A stretch of DNA of 64,000 nt, from NCBI GenBank assembly GCA_025716855.1, contig JAIXMQ010000028.1, forward strand, positions 62,001 to 126,000. Direction: 5' to 3'. Positions within the stretch are counted from its first letter, which is position 1. Each line of letters starts with the position of its first letter. Shown one piece after another: positions 35,780 to 48,556 of this stretch. The notes beneath the pieces are model-generated. The model worked only from the letters and a program-made list of their open reading frames with translations. It did not search any database and was not told where the DNA came from. A program made the position numbers and the translations under genes. The DNA comes from Pilaira anomala (taxonomy: Eukaryota; Mucoromycota; Mucoromycetes; Mucorales; Mucoraceae).

Positions 35780-36617
35780 CTACCAGTTTAGTTTAGCGCC
35801 AGTATAGTTGTATAAGCTACCATTGTCTTCTGCAGTGACTTTATCGAGTACTTTCAGCATACCTGCAATTGAATCGACGAGTTCAACAGATGCTTCTTCA
35901 CCGCCCATATCCGTCTTCACCCATCCAGGATGGGTGGCGTAGATGACAAACTTTTCATGATCGAGATGATTGGCAAACATTCTAGTTAACATATTTAAAG
36001 CGGCTTTAGAAACGCAATAAGGCGGCTTTACACTATTAGGGTTAGCAACTTCAAGTGATGAAATCGATCCAAGAAAGGAAGAGATATTTAAAATCTTTCT
36101 GGTATTACGTTTACGAAGTAAAGGTAAAAATGCTTGTGTGACATCCGAAACTCCACAAACGTTTGTTTCGAAAATTTTCATATACAATTGTTTGGTTCTA
36201 TAAAAAGAAGAATATATTAACTTATCACAAATATATATATGTATACTTTATACATTTACATACGCGTTTTCGACATTCACACTTCGATCACAACCAATAC
36301 CAGCATTATTAATTAAAATATCAATACCTTCAGGTACCTTTTTATTCATCGCGTCTGCAGCTTCCTATTTTAGAGAATAGAGTTACAACATAGCTCGGTG
36401 GTAATCTGAAGATCTATCATACTTTAATGGATTGCTCACAATTAACATCCAACTTGATTGCAAATACAGTTTTATTGTTTACTAAATTTTGAAGAGCCTC
36501 CGAAGTTTCAGGATTACGAGCCATTGCATATACAATATGACCTTGAGAGGAAATTTGTTTAACAAATTCAAGTCCAAGTCCTCGAGAAGCACCGGTAACG
36601 ACGTATGTAAGAGCCAT
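35780..36617 (-). CDS. Short-chain dehydrogenase/reductase, third paralogue
   Basis: Same SDR group. Exons 36617-36423, 36364-36264 and 36197-35780 (195, 101, 418 nt) give 237 residues. It has TGASRGLG, INNAGIG, NISS and PYCVSKAALN with the catalytic Tyr and Lys. The intron positions match those of copies 1 and 2, so all three descend from one ancestor, but protein identity is much lower than between those two (start MALTYVVTGASRGLGLEFVK; end YNYTGAKLNW). Its 3' quarter is also present as a stub at 4079-4248. Confidence 0.9.
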
Positions 36618-38577
36618 ATTTTTTTAAACGAAAGAAAAAGAAAGAAAAAGAAAGAGAGAGACAAATAATTGTACATACCCGTTTATTTTATAACCGACTG
36701 TGCTGCGGGTCCCAACAAGAGACAGACTTGGGAATTATTATGGTATATTTATCTAATGTGTATTCAGGTCACAAAATGAACTTTCTGGAAATATACAGAC
36801 AAAAGTTTAAATTTTTTTTATTCCATGTAGTTTTTATTAAGTTTGAGACATTTTATTTAGGTATGAAAGTGGAAAGAGAGAGTCTTTTTTTTCTTCTTCT
36901 AATAGTATAAGGTGACAAAGACTAGTTAGATAAACATAACTTGATCTTTAGTGTTGTAATTCAATTCCGACACTTGAGAGAATTACACATGATCATAATC
37001 ATTTTACGCCTCTTCATCTTCTTCATTAAAGCTGTGTTCTTTCCTGATTACTGCCTGTTCCCTTCCTAAGTTTTTAAATCTCGCTTCTTCAAATACACTG
37101 GCCGTATCATCATTTCATAAGAGAGTCGTTGAGGAGGTACATATATTGAGAGTATCACTTGAAATTAGGAGCAAATGCTAAATGAATAATTTTTGATAAG
37201 TAATGAATAAAATACAAAGTGCCTTTGCAACATTTTTGAGCGAATAAAAATGTATACAGGTATTTTCGTTTTTAAATCAATAAAAATTTTGTTTGTGAGT
37301 GAAACATAAAAAGAAAAAAGACTATTTATTAACGATATTTTGTTGTATAGTTCCAATCCAGTTTCTGCAATCAACCTCGTGCAAACGTAAATTGTTAGCT
37401 TGATGTTCAAGTATATCCCGGATTGACCTTACATATTTAATTGTCTTATGAATTTTAAAAAAAAAAATCTGTGGAAGGCAGCAAGAAAGAATCCATCTTT
37501 ATCATGATGTATGTAGGTCAAATCATGAAAACTATTCATATGTCGCCTTACCATACCGTTGTCAGTTGACATCATAATCTTTACATAAAAAGGCATTTCA
37601 TCTATTGACAATGAATTCGCGATAAAGTTATACTGGATGATATATCTTACCATTGATAACATTATTATTTATTTCTTGATGCAACCTCTTGTTTGGATAA
37701 CGTATGTAATAATAAAACAAGAGATTTTAAAAGAGTATTATAGGATGAATGATTCTCATGTTTATTTAGATAAGAAAAAGACGAAGAGAAAAGGATAATA
37801 AAATTAAAAAAGTAAAGAAGCCAATTGTCACAAGATGACGATCGGCTGAAGTTTTCTCGAATTTACTGACAAATACAATACAAGGACACCATATACAATA
37901 GGGTTGTCCATACCGTGTTTAACAAGTCGACTTGGGGTATTTGACTTCAAAAAGTAAAAAATTGAGGGCTACACCATTGATTGGACAGAGAAATTTGATA
38001 CATATCAAGTTTAAGGTTTAAATTTCCTTCAAAGAGCAGTGATGTATGCTGTTTTTATGTATGCATATAGGAAATAAGCATAACATGTATTTTTAATACT
38101 TTCATGTTTTACTTTACGTACATGCAGTGAAAAAAGTCAAAGATATTTCACAATTGTAACATAAATTAACTGTGGTACAAATACAGGAGATATGTGTACT
38201 AATGGTTGTTGGTTACAACAAAGCCTCTTTTGTTACACCTCTCCAAGCAGACTTGTATTAAATACTCTCGAACTTTAAGGTTTTGTCCTTGTTTGGAATC
38301 AAAGCTTTTTATATCCACTTATTCAAGTTTATTAAAGATACGTTCTACTAGTTATTTTTTTTTTTTACTAATAATATATATGATTCATATATATAATAAA
38401 CAAGGGGATTTCATCATGTTGTTCTTAGTAGTATTTTAAAAACGTATAATTGATTTATTATAATTCAAAAGTAAATAAAAGACGAATTGACTGTGAGACT
38501 ACAAAATAGTTCTCACTCTCCTTTTTGGAACGTTCCATAGCTCTCACACTCACTCTCAGTCTTTCTCCTTGATATTA
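36618..38577. other. 2-kb spacer with gene debris
   Basis: An (AAAG)n/(GA)n tract follows the SDR start. About 37030-37120 on the reverse strand reads DDTASVFEEARFKNLGREQA and ends in a stop at 37007-37009. This is protein-like, but no start or partner exon was found. R2 family similarity lies at 37637-37745 (CTTACCATTGATAACA ... TTGATGCAACCTCTTGTTTG). No intact gene. Confidence 0.45.
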
Positions 38578-39470
38578 TCAATGTCCTGTGATGAGAGGAG
38601 TAGTGGAATTGTTTAAGGGATCCTTTATTCGTGTCACCGTAGCCGCCATAGGGGGTTTACTCAGTAAATTATCTGTATCCAAATCAGAAAAGATGAGATC
38701 AGGTAACTGTAACGAATTCACTTCAAGTAACATGGGCAAGCTTTCTTCATCATCTATAGTAGAATCATTTACGATTTTTTCCTGAGTTATATAAAAGAAA
38801 AATGTTACAAAGAAACACTTGAGTAATAAACTAGTTTTTTTTTCTTACTTTTTGTTGCTGCTGTTTTCCTGAGCCTAAACTACACCTTTTATTCTCTTCA
38901 GGTTTTGTATAATCATAAGTAGTAAAGTGTTTCTCCAACAATTGTTTATCAAACATGGCAGCAGTCGTAGGATACGTTTGAGCTAGATCCGCATTTGAAT
39001 TTCTCGGGGGACTTCGTTTTTTGACCTTGAGTGGATTGTCTTCTAATAATACTTCTTCCAGCTCATGCGTTGGATCAAAATTAGATTTCTTTTCCTAAAT
39101 GGTGTAATATAGTAATATAATAAAAAGAAAGAAAAGAGAGAAAGAAACGAAATAGAATTTCGAGATATATAAATAGAGAATTGTTTATTTACACGAAATA
39201 TAATAACACATACATCAGGTATAAATGGTGCGCCCACAGTTTTTGAAGATAAGATATCCCAACATGAACCTTGTAACCAAGGATGTTTCTTGAGTCGTTT
39301 AAATCCTACTTCTCCTAAGCCAATTCGGTTGTCTGCATCTCGAGTTAATAATTCACGAATGAATTGAATTGCCTCGGATGAGACTTTTGGCTCTTTAGGA
39401 AAAATGAGGGTATCATGCATAATTGATTTTTGTAATTCTTCATTAGATTTGGCTCGAAAAGGTCTCTAAG

Positions 39471-39501
<31 letters not shown>

Positions 39502-40369
39502 CATGAGAAGAGTAAATAATTAGAGGTAACTATACATATATATAATATTAATCACTTACATGACCATATAAAAGTTCAAACAGTACAATACCTAAAGACC
39601 ACCAATCCACTGAATAAGAATAACCTTGTTTCTTTAGTACCTCTGGGGAGATATAAGCTAAACTACCTGCAACAGAAGTTAGAGGTTTTGTCCTATTTTG
39701 GTTTACTTGAACGGCCACATTAAAATCTGTCAAGTGTACGTGCCCCTTTTCATCCAAGAGTATATTGTCTGGTTTCAGGTCCCTATAAATTAGTATATAT
39801 AACACTATAAATATACATGTATACTCATTTTTTAATTCACGTCATAAAAAAAAAAAAAAAAGTATAAGTATACCTGTGTATAATATTCTTTCCATGTAAA
39901 TAGTTTAAACTTAAGGCAATTTCAGCAGCGTAAAACTGAACATATTTTTCAGGTAAATGACCTAACCTATCTAAATGAAATCTTAAATCACCACCCAGCA
40001 TGAGATCCAGAATCATGAATAAATTCTCATCGTCCTGAAAAGCATAGCGTAAATTAACGATTAAACTATAATTAATATGTTCTAATAGTCTTCTTTCAGA
40101 GATGATATTTTCAATCGCTTTCATTTGAATACATTTTTCCTTATTAATGTACTTTAAAGCAAATAGCTTTTTTGTACCCTTGTGTTGAACCACTCGTACT
40201 TTTCCAAATGCACCTTTACCGACCGATCTTAATAGGATAAAATGGGATAATTCAACTGTTCTTTACAAAATAAACGATTAAAGCTCCTATACATCTCTAC
40301 TGCTTTCTGATTTGATTTACCTTCACTTAATAAATCAACTGGTTCTTCTTTACAACAAACGTTTCCCAT
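38578..40369 (-). CDS. STK32/YANK-type AGC-like protein kinase
   Basis: Serine/threonine kinase, 451 residues. Exons are 40369-40321, 40255-39874, 39782-39560, 39465-39214, 39094-38849 and 38781-38578. The N-terminus MGNVCCKEEPVDLL carries Gly2 for myristoylation and Cys5/Cys6 for palmitoylation, predicting membrane anchoring. The kinase domain (about 18-290) shows VGKGAFGKV, ALKYINK (Lys), HRDLKPDN, then DFN in place of DFG as in the STK32/YANK family, AYISPE, and DWWSLG. The tail lacks a clear AGC hydrophobic motif and is Ser/Gln rich. The splice from HR to DLKPDN lies inside the catalytic loop. Substrates are unknown. Family assignment rests on the DFN motif together with overall order. 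Confidence 0.9.
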
Positions 40370-41108
40370 TTTTATTTTGTTTTTACAGGAAAAAAATAAA
40401 AAGAAGAAGAAGAAGAAGAAGAAAAAAAAAAAAACTTGCTTTTTTTTATTTATTTTTCTCCTTAAAAAAAAAAAAAAAAAAAGTTGGAAATTTCTTTTTA
40501 TGTAAACAACGCGTTTATTATCACGCGATAGTATAAAAGCCCTTTGACCTGGAGAAGAGGAGATGATCAGGCAGTAAAAGAATAAACAGTAAAAGTAAAA
40601 TTACGAATAAGGTTTACCCGGACCACCTTTTTGTTTTTTAAAAAAAAAAAAGTGCCTCAGACTATAGAAACGATTAGCAACGACACAGCCTCTTATAAAT
40701 TATATAAACAAATAAGTAAATTTGTTAAATGTATTCTTAAAATATCCGAATAAGCATTGATACATTGATCCTTGTCTATCATCCTATTTTGGTTACTACG
40801 TTTGACTATGATTTTTAGTAATTGACCAAAATGATTTAATAATTATACGTAAAAGTATAACGGAAAAAGAAGCTGTCAATGATGAGAGTATGGATGAAAC
40901 CAGCCGTCGTAAATCTTTTTTTCAATCCAAGATAATACTTGCAGTGATCCACCTAGCCTAAAGTATATTTGCGCATTATTTAGTTACATATATTCATGGC
41001 TCGCTTGTAAGACTTTTTTCAATTTTTTATTTTAAATATTAAGCAATTATAACTGTGAACCGTATGACGATTTATTTTTTTTAAAAGTGCGGTTATTTCG
41101 ATTTAAAG

Positions 41109-41157
<49 letters not shown>

Positions 41158-41201
41158 ATTTACACGAATTTATAATTCCGGGTTTTTATTTGTGAATAAC
41201 A
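40370..41201. other. Divergent promoter region with a 45-nt T tract
   Basis: Spacer between the divergent kinase and VPS9 genes. A/T microsatellites lie near 40385-40482. T45 at 41111-41155 lies 46 bp before the VPS9-gene start. No coding potential. Confidence 0.6.
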
Positions 41202-44200
41202 ATGATGTTGAAATCTATTTTGAAAGATACTCGACTCAACAGTCAAATTAACTTTTCTATTCTTCTTTTACCTCCCAATTCTTCTTCTCCTCATTTATTC
41301 GATTACTTGGGTAAAATAAATATATATATAAAAAAAAAAAAAAAAGAGTCATCTTATATATAACTTTTTTGATCCCTCTTCTTTTTTTTTTTTTTTTTTT
41401 TTTTCTCTCATTTACAAAAAGCAAGCCATGTCATTCAAGTTCCATTTCACTCTTCTCTAAGTTATTCAAATTCTCGGTTAAAAAATAAATTACCAACAAT
41501 AAGCGAATATCAATGGTTATTTCCAATCAATGAATCAATTGCATACAAGACCCGAAATGGATATATTTTTCATGACAGTAAAGAGGCTAAAATTATACAT
41601 ACCGATTACTTGTATCTGGACGATACGTGTACCCACATGTTATTATATCTCGATCAACCTTTAATTTTTCATCCTATAGAAAAAGAAGAGGTATATTATA
41701 TATGATATATCATGTGATCATCATGTATTTAATTATTTTGTTTCTAGTTACAACCAACTGATTTATGGTACAACACCCTTTTTTTTTTTTCTGGATGTTA
41801 TATCATACTTTTCTCTTATTTATTTTATTATTATTATTATTTTTTTTAGTTTTAAAGAAATGTTGGATGATAATGTTATATTCAACAGAATTGATAAACT
41901 AGTCATACAGTTTTGTGATACGTCTGTTCAATGCGAATCATTAGAAACTTTACATGATTGTATGGAAAGTGTTTTGGACGATGGATATGGCGTAAGTTTT
42001 ATGATTTACATTATACATATCGTAAAATTAAAAATTAAAAATTAAAATATATATATATATATATATTAGTTATTAGAAACTACAAGTAATACAACGATTG
42101 ATTCGGATACATTATTTGGTTCATTTGAAAAGTATATTAATAATTACAACATGATTGACTTCCTCCTCCGAGAAAAATAACCCTTTTTATATATATATAT
42201 ATAGTTATATCATGGATTCAACATACGATGTAGCATTTTTTAAAATTACGCAATTATTACTAGCACAAGACAAGAAGTTAACTAAAGCATTAGAGGACAT
42301 GGAAAACCTAGACTTTTCTCAAATAGGTTTACCAACTTCAATTACGGATGAAAGAAATAGAGTTCGTTGCGCTATTTCGGAATTCGAAAGAATTGGTTCC
42401 TTTCGTACGCCAGCTGAAAAGTTGGATTGTTTGTTAAACACTGTCTCTGAATTAACAAAGGATCCTGATCTTCATACCAGTACTTTTCTTTTAGATTCGG
42501 ATTCTTTGATACCTTTATTATTAATCACTTTAATTAGAAGTAAAGTACCTCATCTGACAGCAAATTTAATTTACATGAAGGTAAAAATGTATAAAATAAT
42601 AGAGATTATTTAATGCAATAAATATGATATAATATATATATATATATATATAACTGCAAAATCTTTTTATAGGAATACACTTTTGAAAGAAATATCGTGA
42701 CAGGGAAATATGGATTCGCTCTAAGTACATTTGAAGGTGTATTAGATTACATCCTAGAGGCTCATCCAGAACTATCCGAGATTTCCAAACGTAACGTTCA
42801 ATACTGGTCAGCAATAAAAACGGGTGACATGAACCAAATTGTTCAATATGATACCAATGATGCACATGATATACGTGATGTCTATGGTAACAACGCTCTC
42901 ATGATGGCGTGTATCCATCATCAACCCAAAGTCATTGAGTACCTATTATCCATCCCAGTCGATACTACATCCGTCACCAACGATATGAACAAAACGCCAC
43001 TCATACTCGCGATCGAATATGGTAAATCATTCGACTCTGTCCAACTTTTATTAAATGATGCACATGTCATTCAATCTGTCAATAACACCATTGACAAAGA
43101 TGGAAATACAGCCGTCTTGTACGCCTGTAGTTTACCTCAATTGGATATTTTAAAAGCACTCATCCAGAAGTGTACAAACATCATTCCATCTCATCAAATC
43201 AATACCATCACGGGTGATTCCATGTTACACGTGGCATCAAGAGCTGGAAGTTTAATTCATATTATGACTTATATCATACAGCTCCTCTTTCCTACCATCC
43301 ATATCAAAAACAAAAGACAACAAACGTTTTATCATACCTGTCGAAACCCTAATTTTATAAAATACATTCTAATCGATCCAAAATACAATGCCATGGACGA
43401 TATCTTGCATCATCTCGATGATACAAATACTTCTCCACTCATGATCTGGGCCTCAGAAGGAAGGTTGGATTTAATCGAACTGGTTCTGACAGAAGACGAT
43501 GAGATATATTATACAAGAGTCGATAAACAGGGTAGATCTTTGCTTCATTTATTAGCTCTGCATGTTGGAAAAGGGTTAAGGTTTGGAGAAAAAAGTTTAG
43601 ATTATATTGTCGAAAAGTTTAAAAACTTGGTCAATGTACGAGATTGGGTTCATGGAAATACACCGCTTCATATCGCTGCAAGTAACACGGTACTTGGACC
43701 TACACATTTAAATAATCTTATTTTGTTTGTAAAGGCCTTGGTTAAACATGGCTCGGTTATTCATGCTGTGAATTTTAGTGATGAACAGCCAGTGAATGTA
43801 TGTCGAATGCCTGAAATCATTAGTTGTCTTGATGGTAAATAATACGTTACTATGGTATAATATAAAATATAAATCTAATACATAGATAAAAAAAAAAAAA
43901 AAAATAATAATAGAATTAAGCTTAAAAGTCGATACAATTATATCATCCTACTTATTAAAGCAAAGTATACACCCATACACATGGCAGCTCACACGTTCCA
44001 TCATTCAATCCGACCCTACTGAACATCAAACCCAAATTTTCTATATCATTCAAAGTGGCCAAGCAGATAAACCCAACTCGATGCAAACCGTCAAAAGAAA
44101 TTTCCAAGACTTTTTATTACTAAAAACCGAACTACTTTACGAGATGCCCGAGATATTCCTACCTACCTTTCAAACACTCGAAGATCCAATCTTGATCGAT

Positions 44201-45368
44201 TTAAAGCCACCACCTTTGGCCTGGGTAGAGAAGACCACCAGTCGATTAAGGTCGTTTATGAACTGGCTACAGTATCATCCTATTTTACGTAGCCATGATC
44301 TTGTCCTTTCCTTTGTCAGGTCCTCAAATGATTTACAACAAGCGTTGATTCGAGATAATTCGTTTTCAAGAAGAAGACTCTTGTTGGAAAAGATTGGAGA
44401 TACACCTTTACCGAATCAAGTGATGAGTACGGTAGAAGAAGAGTATTTCTTGATGTATGCACAAAAGATGATGTTGCCTTTAAAACAAGATTATTTAAAT
44501 CTATTTACACACCTTCAAAATATATCCAATATTAATCGAGGTAAAAACATATTAAACAAAAAAAGTGGTTTTTTTTTTAAGAAAAATTGTTATATAGAAC
44601 TTGAAAATGAAATGTTGATGGTTTCACAGCATGTTGTTGATTTACAAAAATCCGTTTTGATTTGTCCATTAACTATAGAAACGATTCATGTTTGTGCAAA
44701 TACCACAGGAGATCGATCGGTTCGTTGAATTTTGCCTTTTTCTTTAGAGATAATGAGATTAACCCCCACCCCTCCTCTCCCCTCCCCTTTTATTTTTATA
44801 GTATACATCTTGTTGGTCACACTTAATTCATGCTAGTCAAATGGCATATGATATGGTAGATGGTATATTGGTAGATAATAAAATTAAAAAAAAAAAAAAA
44901 AAAATTAAGCTTTTTAACATTATTTTTCTTGAGGTTAGTTATCATTACAACGACCGTTATCTTTAATTAACCAAAGAAGTTTACTGCGAGAAACGATTGA
45001 AGAACAAAAAGAAGTATTACGTAAAACCAAGTATTGGCATTATACAACATTATTTTCAACAGCCAAAGATAATAAGAAGAAACGTATTGAACAAGATAAA
45101 GAAAAAGTGATTGAGGTAAATAAATAAATAAATAATATAATGATTTGTATTTATTAAGTATATATATATTTAGAATATGAACGAGTTAAATCATATTGAT
45201 GGACAATTGAATCAATCACATAAAATGATATCAGACGAGTTAGCTCATTTTCAAACAGTTCATCCAAAACTCATGATTCAAACCATGAAACATATATCTC
45301 GGTCTTCTCTTGAATTGGAAAAGCATAAACTAGCTTTACTTGAACAGACTTTAACTAAAGTAATATAA
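41202..45368 (+). CDS. vrl1: Vrl1-like VPS9-GEF / ankyrin / PX-BAR protein
   Basis: Predicted Rab5-type (Vps21) exchange factor on endosomes, like yeast Vrl1, which combines VPS9, ankyrin, PX and BAR modules. Exons are 41202-41310, 41422-41690, 41748-41767 (20 nt), 41850-41991, 42070-42131, 42205-42580, 42673-43834, 43914-44540, 44598-44719, 44802-44870, 44939-45115 and 45174-45368, giving 1109 residues. A VPS9 core lies near 200-350 (ENYIMDSTYDVAFFKI, then DSDSLIPLLLITLIRSKVPH and GKYGFALSTFEGVLDYI). Ankyrin repeats lie at about 375-690 (NALMMACIHHQPKVIEYLL, TPLILAIEYG, SPLMIWASEGRLDLIELVL, TPLHIAAS). A PX-like domain follows (about 715-830; RNFQDFLLLKTELL). The C-terminal ~270 residues are helical, BAR-like (EEQKEVLRKTKYWHYTTLF). 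Exon 9 needs a GTTCGT donor. The order matches Vrl1 well. Confidence 0.85.
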
Positions 45369-45664
45369 GTCGGAGAGTGATATATATATATATAGTATAT
45401 ATAGCAAGTCTTAATGACAATACTAATAAAAAAGGATGACGAAACCCTTTTGGTGACTCACAACTAGACAACAACAACAACATTTTTTATAAGCTATTTT
45501 GATTTATCATCAAAAAAAAAAAAAAGAAAAAAGTTTATTTTCTCTTTCTTTCTTTCTTTCTTTCTTACATATATTTTTTTTTTTTTACCCTTTTTTTTTT
45601 TTTTTTTTTTTTTTTTCTTTCTTTGTACGAAAAAAAAAAAAGAAGTTTTATATATATTTTATAC

Positions 45665-48464
45665 ATGCTTGAACACAATATTGAACGACCACACTCATTA
45701 CGACCTAAACCCAAACTTCAAAGGCATTCAACTAAAGGAACACATTCACCTCATATAACTGATGAAGAAGAGGAAGAAGAAAAAGAGATGTTACAACCAC
45801 AAAAGCATGCAGCAGCACCAATAAAAAAGGGACGAAAAAAGACCCAAGTAGACCCAAACCGGAAGGATAAACTAGGTCGAACTCGATTGTTTTCTGCTAC
45901 TACAGCTGGCCATCTTGAAAAAGTAAAAGAATTAATCAAACAAGGAGCTAATGTGAACATGAAAGATAATGCCGATTGGACACCTTTACATGAAGCTGCT
46001 TTTAATGCTCGATTTGAAATTGCACAACATTTAGTTTCTTGTGGTGCTGATATCAATGTGAGAGGATATGGTCTCGATACCCCTCTTCATGACGCTTGTC
46101 AAAGTAACTCTAAACTTTGTGTCAAACTTTTAGTAGATGCTGGTGCCGATGTCTTTGCTCTGAATGAGAACAACAAGAGACCTATTGACCTATGTACAAC
46201 CGATGAATGTAAATTGATCCTGACAACAAAAATGAAAAAATTAGATCATGTTATGAAAAGAGACTCGAATGGAAAGACTTTATTACATCATGCTGCTTAT
46301 AACAATCAATACCGTCGAGTACAAGATTTGATACAACAAGGGGCAGATGTAAATGCAAAAGATAATTTAGAATCAACTCCACTTCATTTAGCTTCGGCTC
46401 AAGGTCATGCTAATATCGTCAAATTATTATTTGAACAAGGTGCTTTGGTAGATATCTTGGGTACTGATGCACATGATTCTCCTTTACATCAAGCCAGTAG
46501 TCATGGTCAGAAAGAAATTGTGGTTTATTTAACTTTGGTAGCAAAAGCTGATGTCAATCTGAAGAACAAAAGAGGTGAAACTCCTTATGATGTTTCGGCT
46601 TCTTATCCTAGTATTCGACAACATCTAACTAGTTGTATGGATAAAGTTAGATTGGAAAAGGAATCTTGTCATGCATTAGATGATACCGCTCGAAAGCTTG
46701 CACTTCAAAATGAACCAGAACGTCAATTAACTCGTGAAGAAAGAAAGATTCAGAATTATATGCGTGTATTTGCTAAATTACAAGGGGAAAATAATACCAA
46801 CAGTTCAAAAGACCCTTTAGATGATGATATCGTACCATTATCACCTGTTACAAATAATAAACGAAAGAAGAAACCAACCATCTCAAGAAAATCTGCTTCG
46901 ATCGAACGTGAATTAACGAATTCTCCTACCAAGAAATCATTTCCTAAACTAGATCCATTTAAAAAGGATAGTAGTGGTGGAACTCAACTTCATAAATTCG
47001 CAAGTCGTGGTGATTACGAAATGGTCGAAAGTTTATTAGAAGCGGGTGCAAAACCAAATGAAAAAGATTATGCTGGTTGGACTGCTTTGCATGAAGCTGC
47101 TTTACATGGACATATTGAAGTTGTCAAACTCTTATTAAAGTATGGTGCTAATGTCAATTCTCAAGGTGCTGATATGGATACACCTCTTCATGATGCAACT
47201 GAAAATAATCATTGTGAAATCGTTGAATTGTTATTAGACCATGGTGCTGATCCGTTTGCTAGAAATATTAAAAATGCTGAACCGATTGATATCGCTACAA
47301 TGGAAGGATATCAAGATATCATTTTAGTTTTACAAAATGCAAATCCTGTAAAGAAAAAGAAGAGACCTAAAGTACAAAAAGGCAGTAATATCACAGACGG
47401 TAAAAAAAAAAAAAAAAAAAACAATTATAATTTTTTTTTTAAAATGTCCATTTTGTATAAACTAACATTTTAGTTACCTAGTTCAATTAAATAGTAGTAT
47501 TACCAATACCACTACTACTGCTACAACCAAGAAACGTAGACTTGTACAAGCAGCTTCTCTTGAAAAAAATAAATACTCAGATGATGAAGAACAAATAAGA
47601 ACAATAACAAAAAAGAAAGAAGCTAAAGTAGTAGCAGCAGTAGTAGAAGAAGAAGAAGAAGAAGAGGAGGAAGAGGAGGAAGAGGAAGAAAAAGATTCAG
47701 AAGAAGAGGAAGTGGTAGCGAAAAGACCTACTAGACTAAAGAAATTACGTCAAAGATCTTGTTCGCCTGAATTAATTACAGTTAAATTAGAAGAGGAAGA
47801 TGTTATCCATAAACCGAATATTATCACAAAAGAAAACAAAAGCAATCATATTCCCACGAAAAAAAATTATACAACAATCACAACCAATTATGATAATATA
47901 CCTTCCATTGATAACCATCATCATCATCAACAACAACAACAACAACATCCATATCATTCCCCTATTCATACACCTCCACCTGAACAATGGACAAAACAAA
48001 AACAATCGACAACAACTCAATATTCACCTCTTTACACTGTACAAATCACTTCAAATACATCTTCTTTACTTTATTATGTTGTAGACTTACAAGTTTGTTT
48101 ATACCTTGGTTTATCTAATCTAGATGATTTCTGGAAACAATATCAAACTCAATTCAGTCTCAAGAAACCAATTCATCAAGAAGGAAAAGCAAGGTTATGG
48201 TCAACACTAAAGCACATGATTCATGAAGATAAATCAAAATTTATTGCAAGACAATTATCTTTTATTACTCTGGATGATGTCGTCACTTTAATCAAACGAG
48301 ATTATAAACATCTCTCTCATAGTTTATTAACAATTACTTTGGATATTGGTTATGATGAAATCGAAAATAACAAAAAATATTGTAATTTACCTCCCAAAAT
48401 TGCAATGAAAATGAGAAAATGTGGTTATCAACACTATTCATCCTCCAGTAGTAGTTCAAAATAA
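45665..48464 (+). CDS. Ankyrin-repeat nuclear protein, Hos4-like
   Basis: Exons 45665-47399 and 47482-48464 give 905 residues. I start at the ATG at 45665; the frame is open upstream but has no ATG. Three ankyrin modules share a layout: residues ~70-195 (RTRLFSATTAGHLEKVKELI, WTPLHEAAFNARFEIAQHLV, DTPLHDACQSN), ~210-330, and ~435-560 (TQLHKFASRGDYEMVESLLE, WTALHEAALHGHIEVVKLLL, DTPLHDATENNHCEIVELLL). Modules 1 and 3 are clearly duplicates. Lys-rich stretches (KKGRKK, NKRKKKP) look like nuclear signals. Exon 2 has a long Glu run, His/Gln tracts and a C-terminal globular part (VVDLQVCLYLGLSNLDDFWK). The module type recalls yeast Hos4 of the Set3 deacetylase complex, but that is only a best guess. 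Confidence 0.8.
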
Positions 48465-48508
48465 AAAAAAAAAAAAAAAAGTTACTTTTTTTTATTATTA
48501 TTATTATT

Positions 48509-48546
<38 letters not shown>

Positions 48547-48556
48547 TTATTTACTC

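Larger units (their letters stand above)
33945..35935. repeat. Right arm of the inverted SDR duplication
   Basis: Forward-strand counterpart of 4072-6190 read in reverse: R1 element, SDR promoter, SDR copy 2, convergent spacer, and the 3' quarter of SDR 3. Similarity to the left arm ends near 35935, inside SDR 3, whose 5' part exists only here. Confidence 0.75.

Noticed and set aside
45623..45664. Upstream extension of the ankyrin protein
   Set aside because: The frame is open but begins at TTG in a homopolymer tract; ATG at 45665 is the first proper start.
47474..47481. Earlier acceptor TTTTAG for exon 2 of the ankyrin gene
   Set aside because: Leads to an immediate TAG in the phase required by exon 1; the acceptor CCTAG at 47481 keeps the frame.
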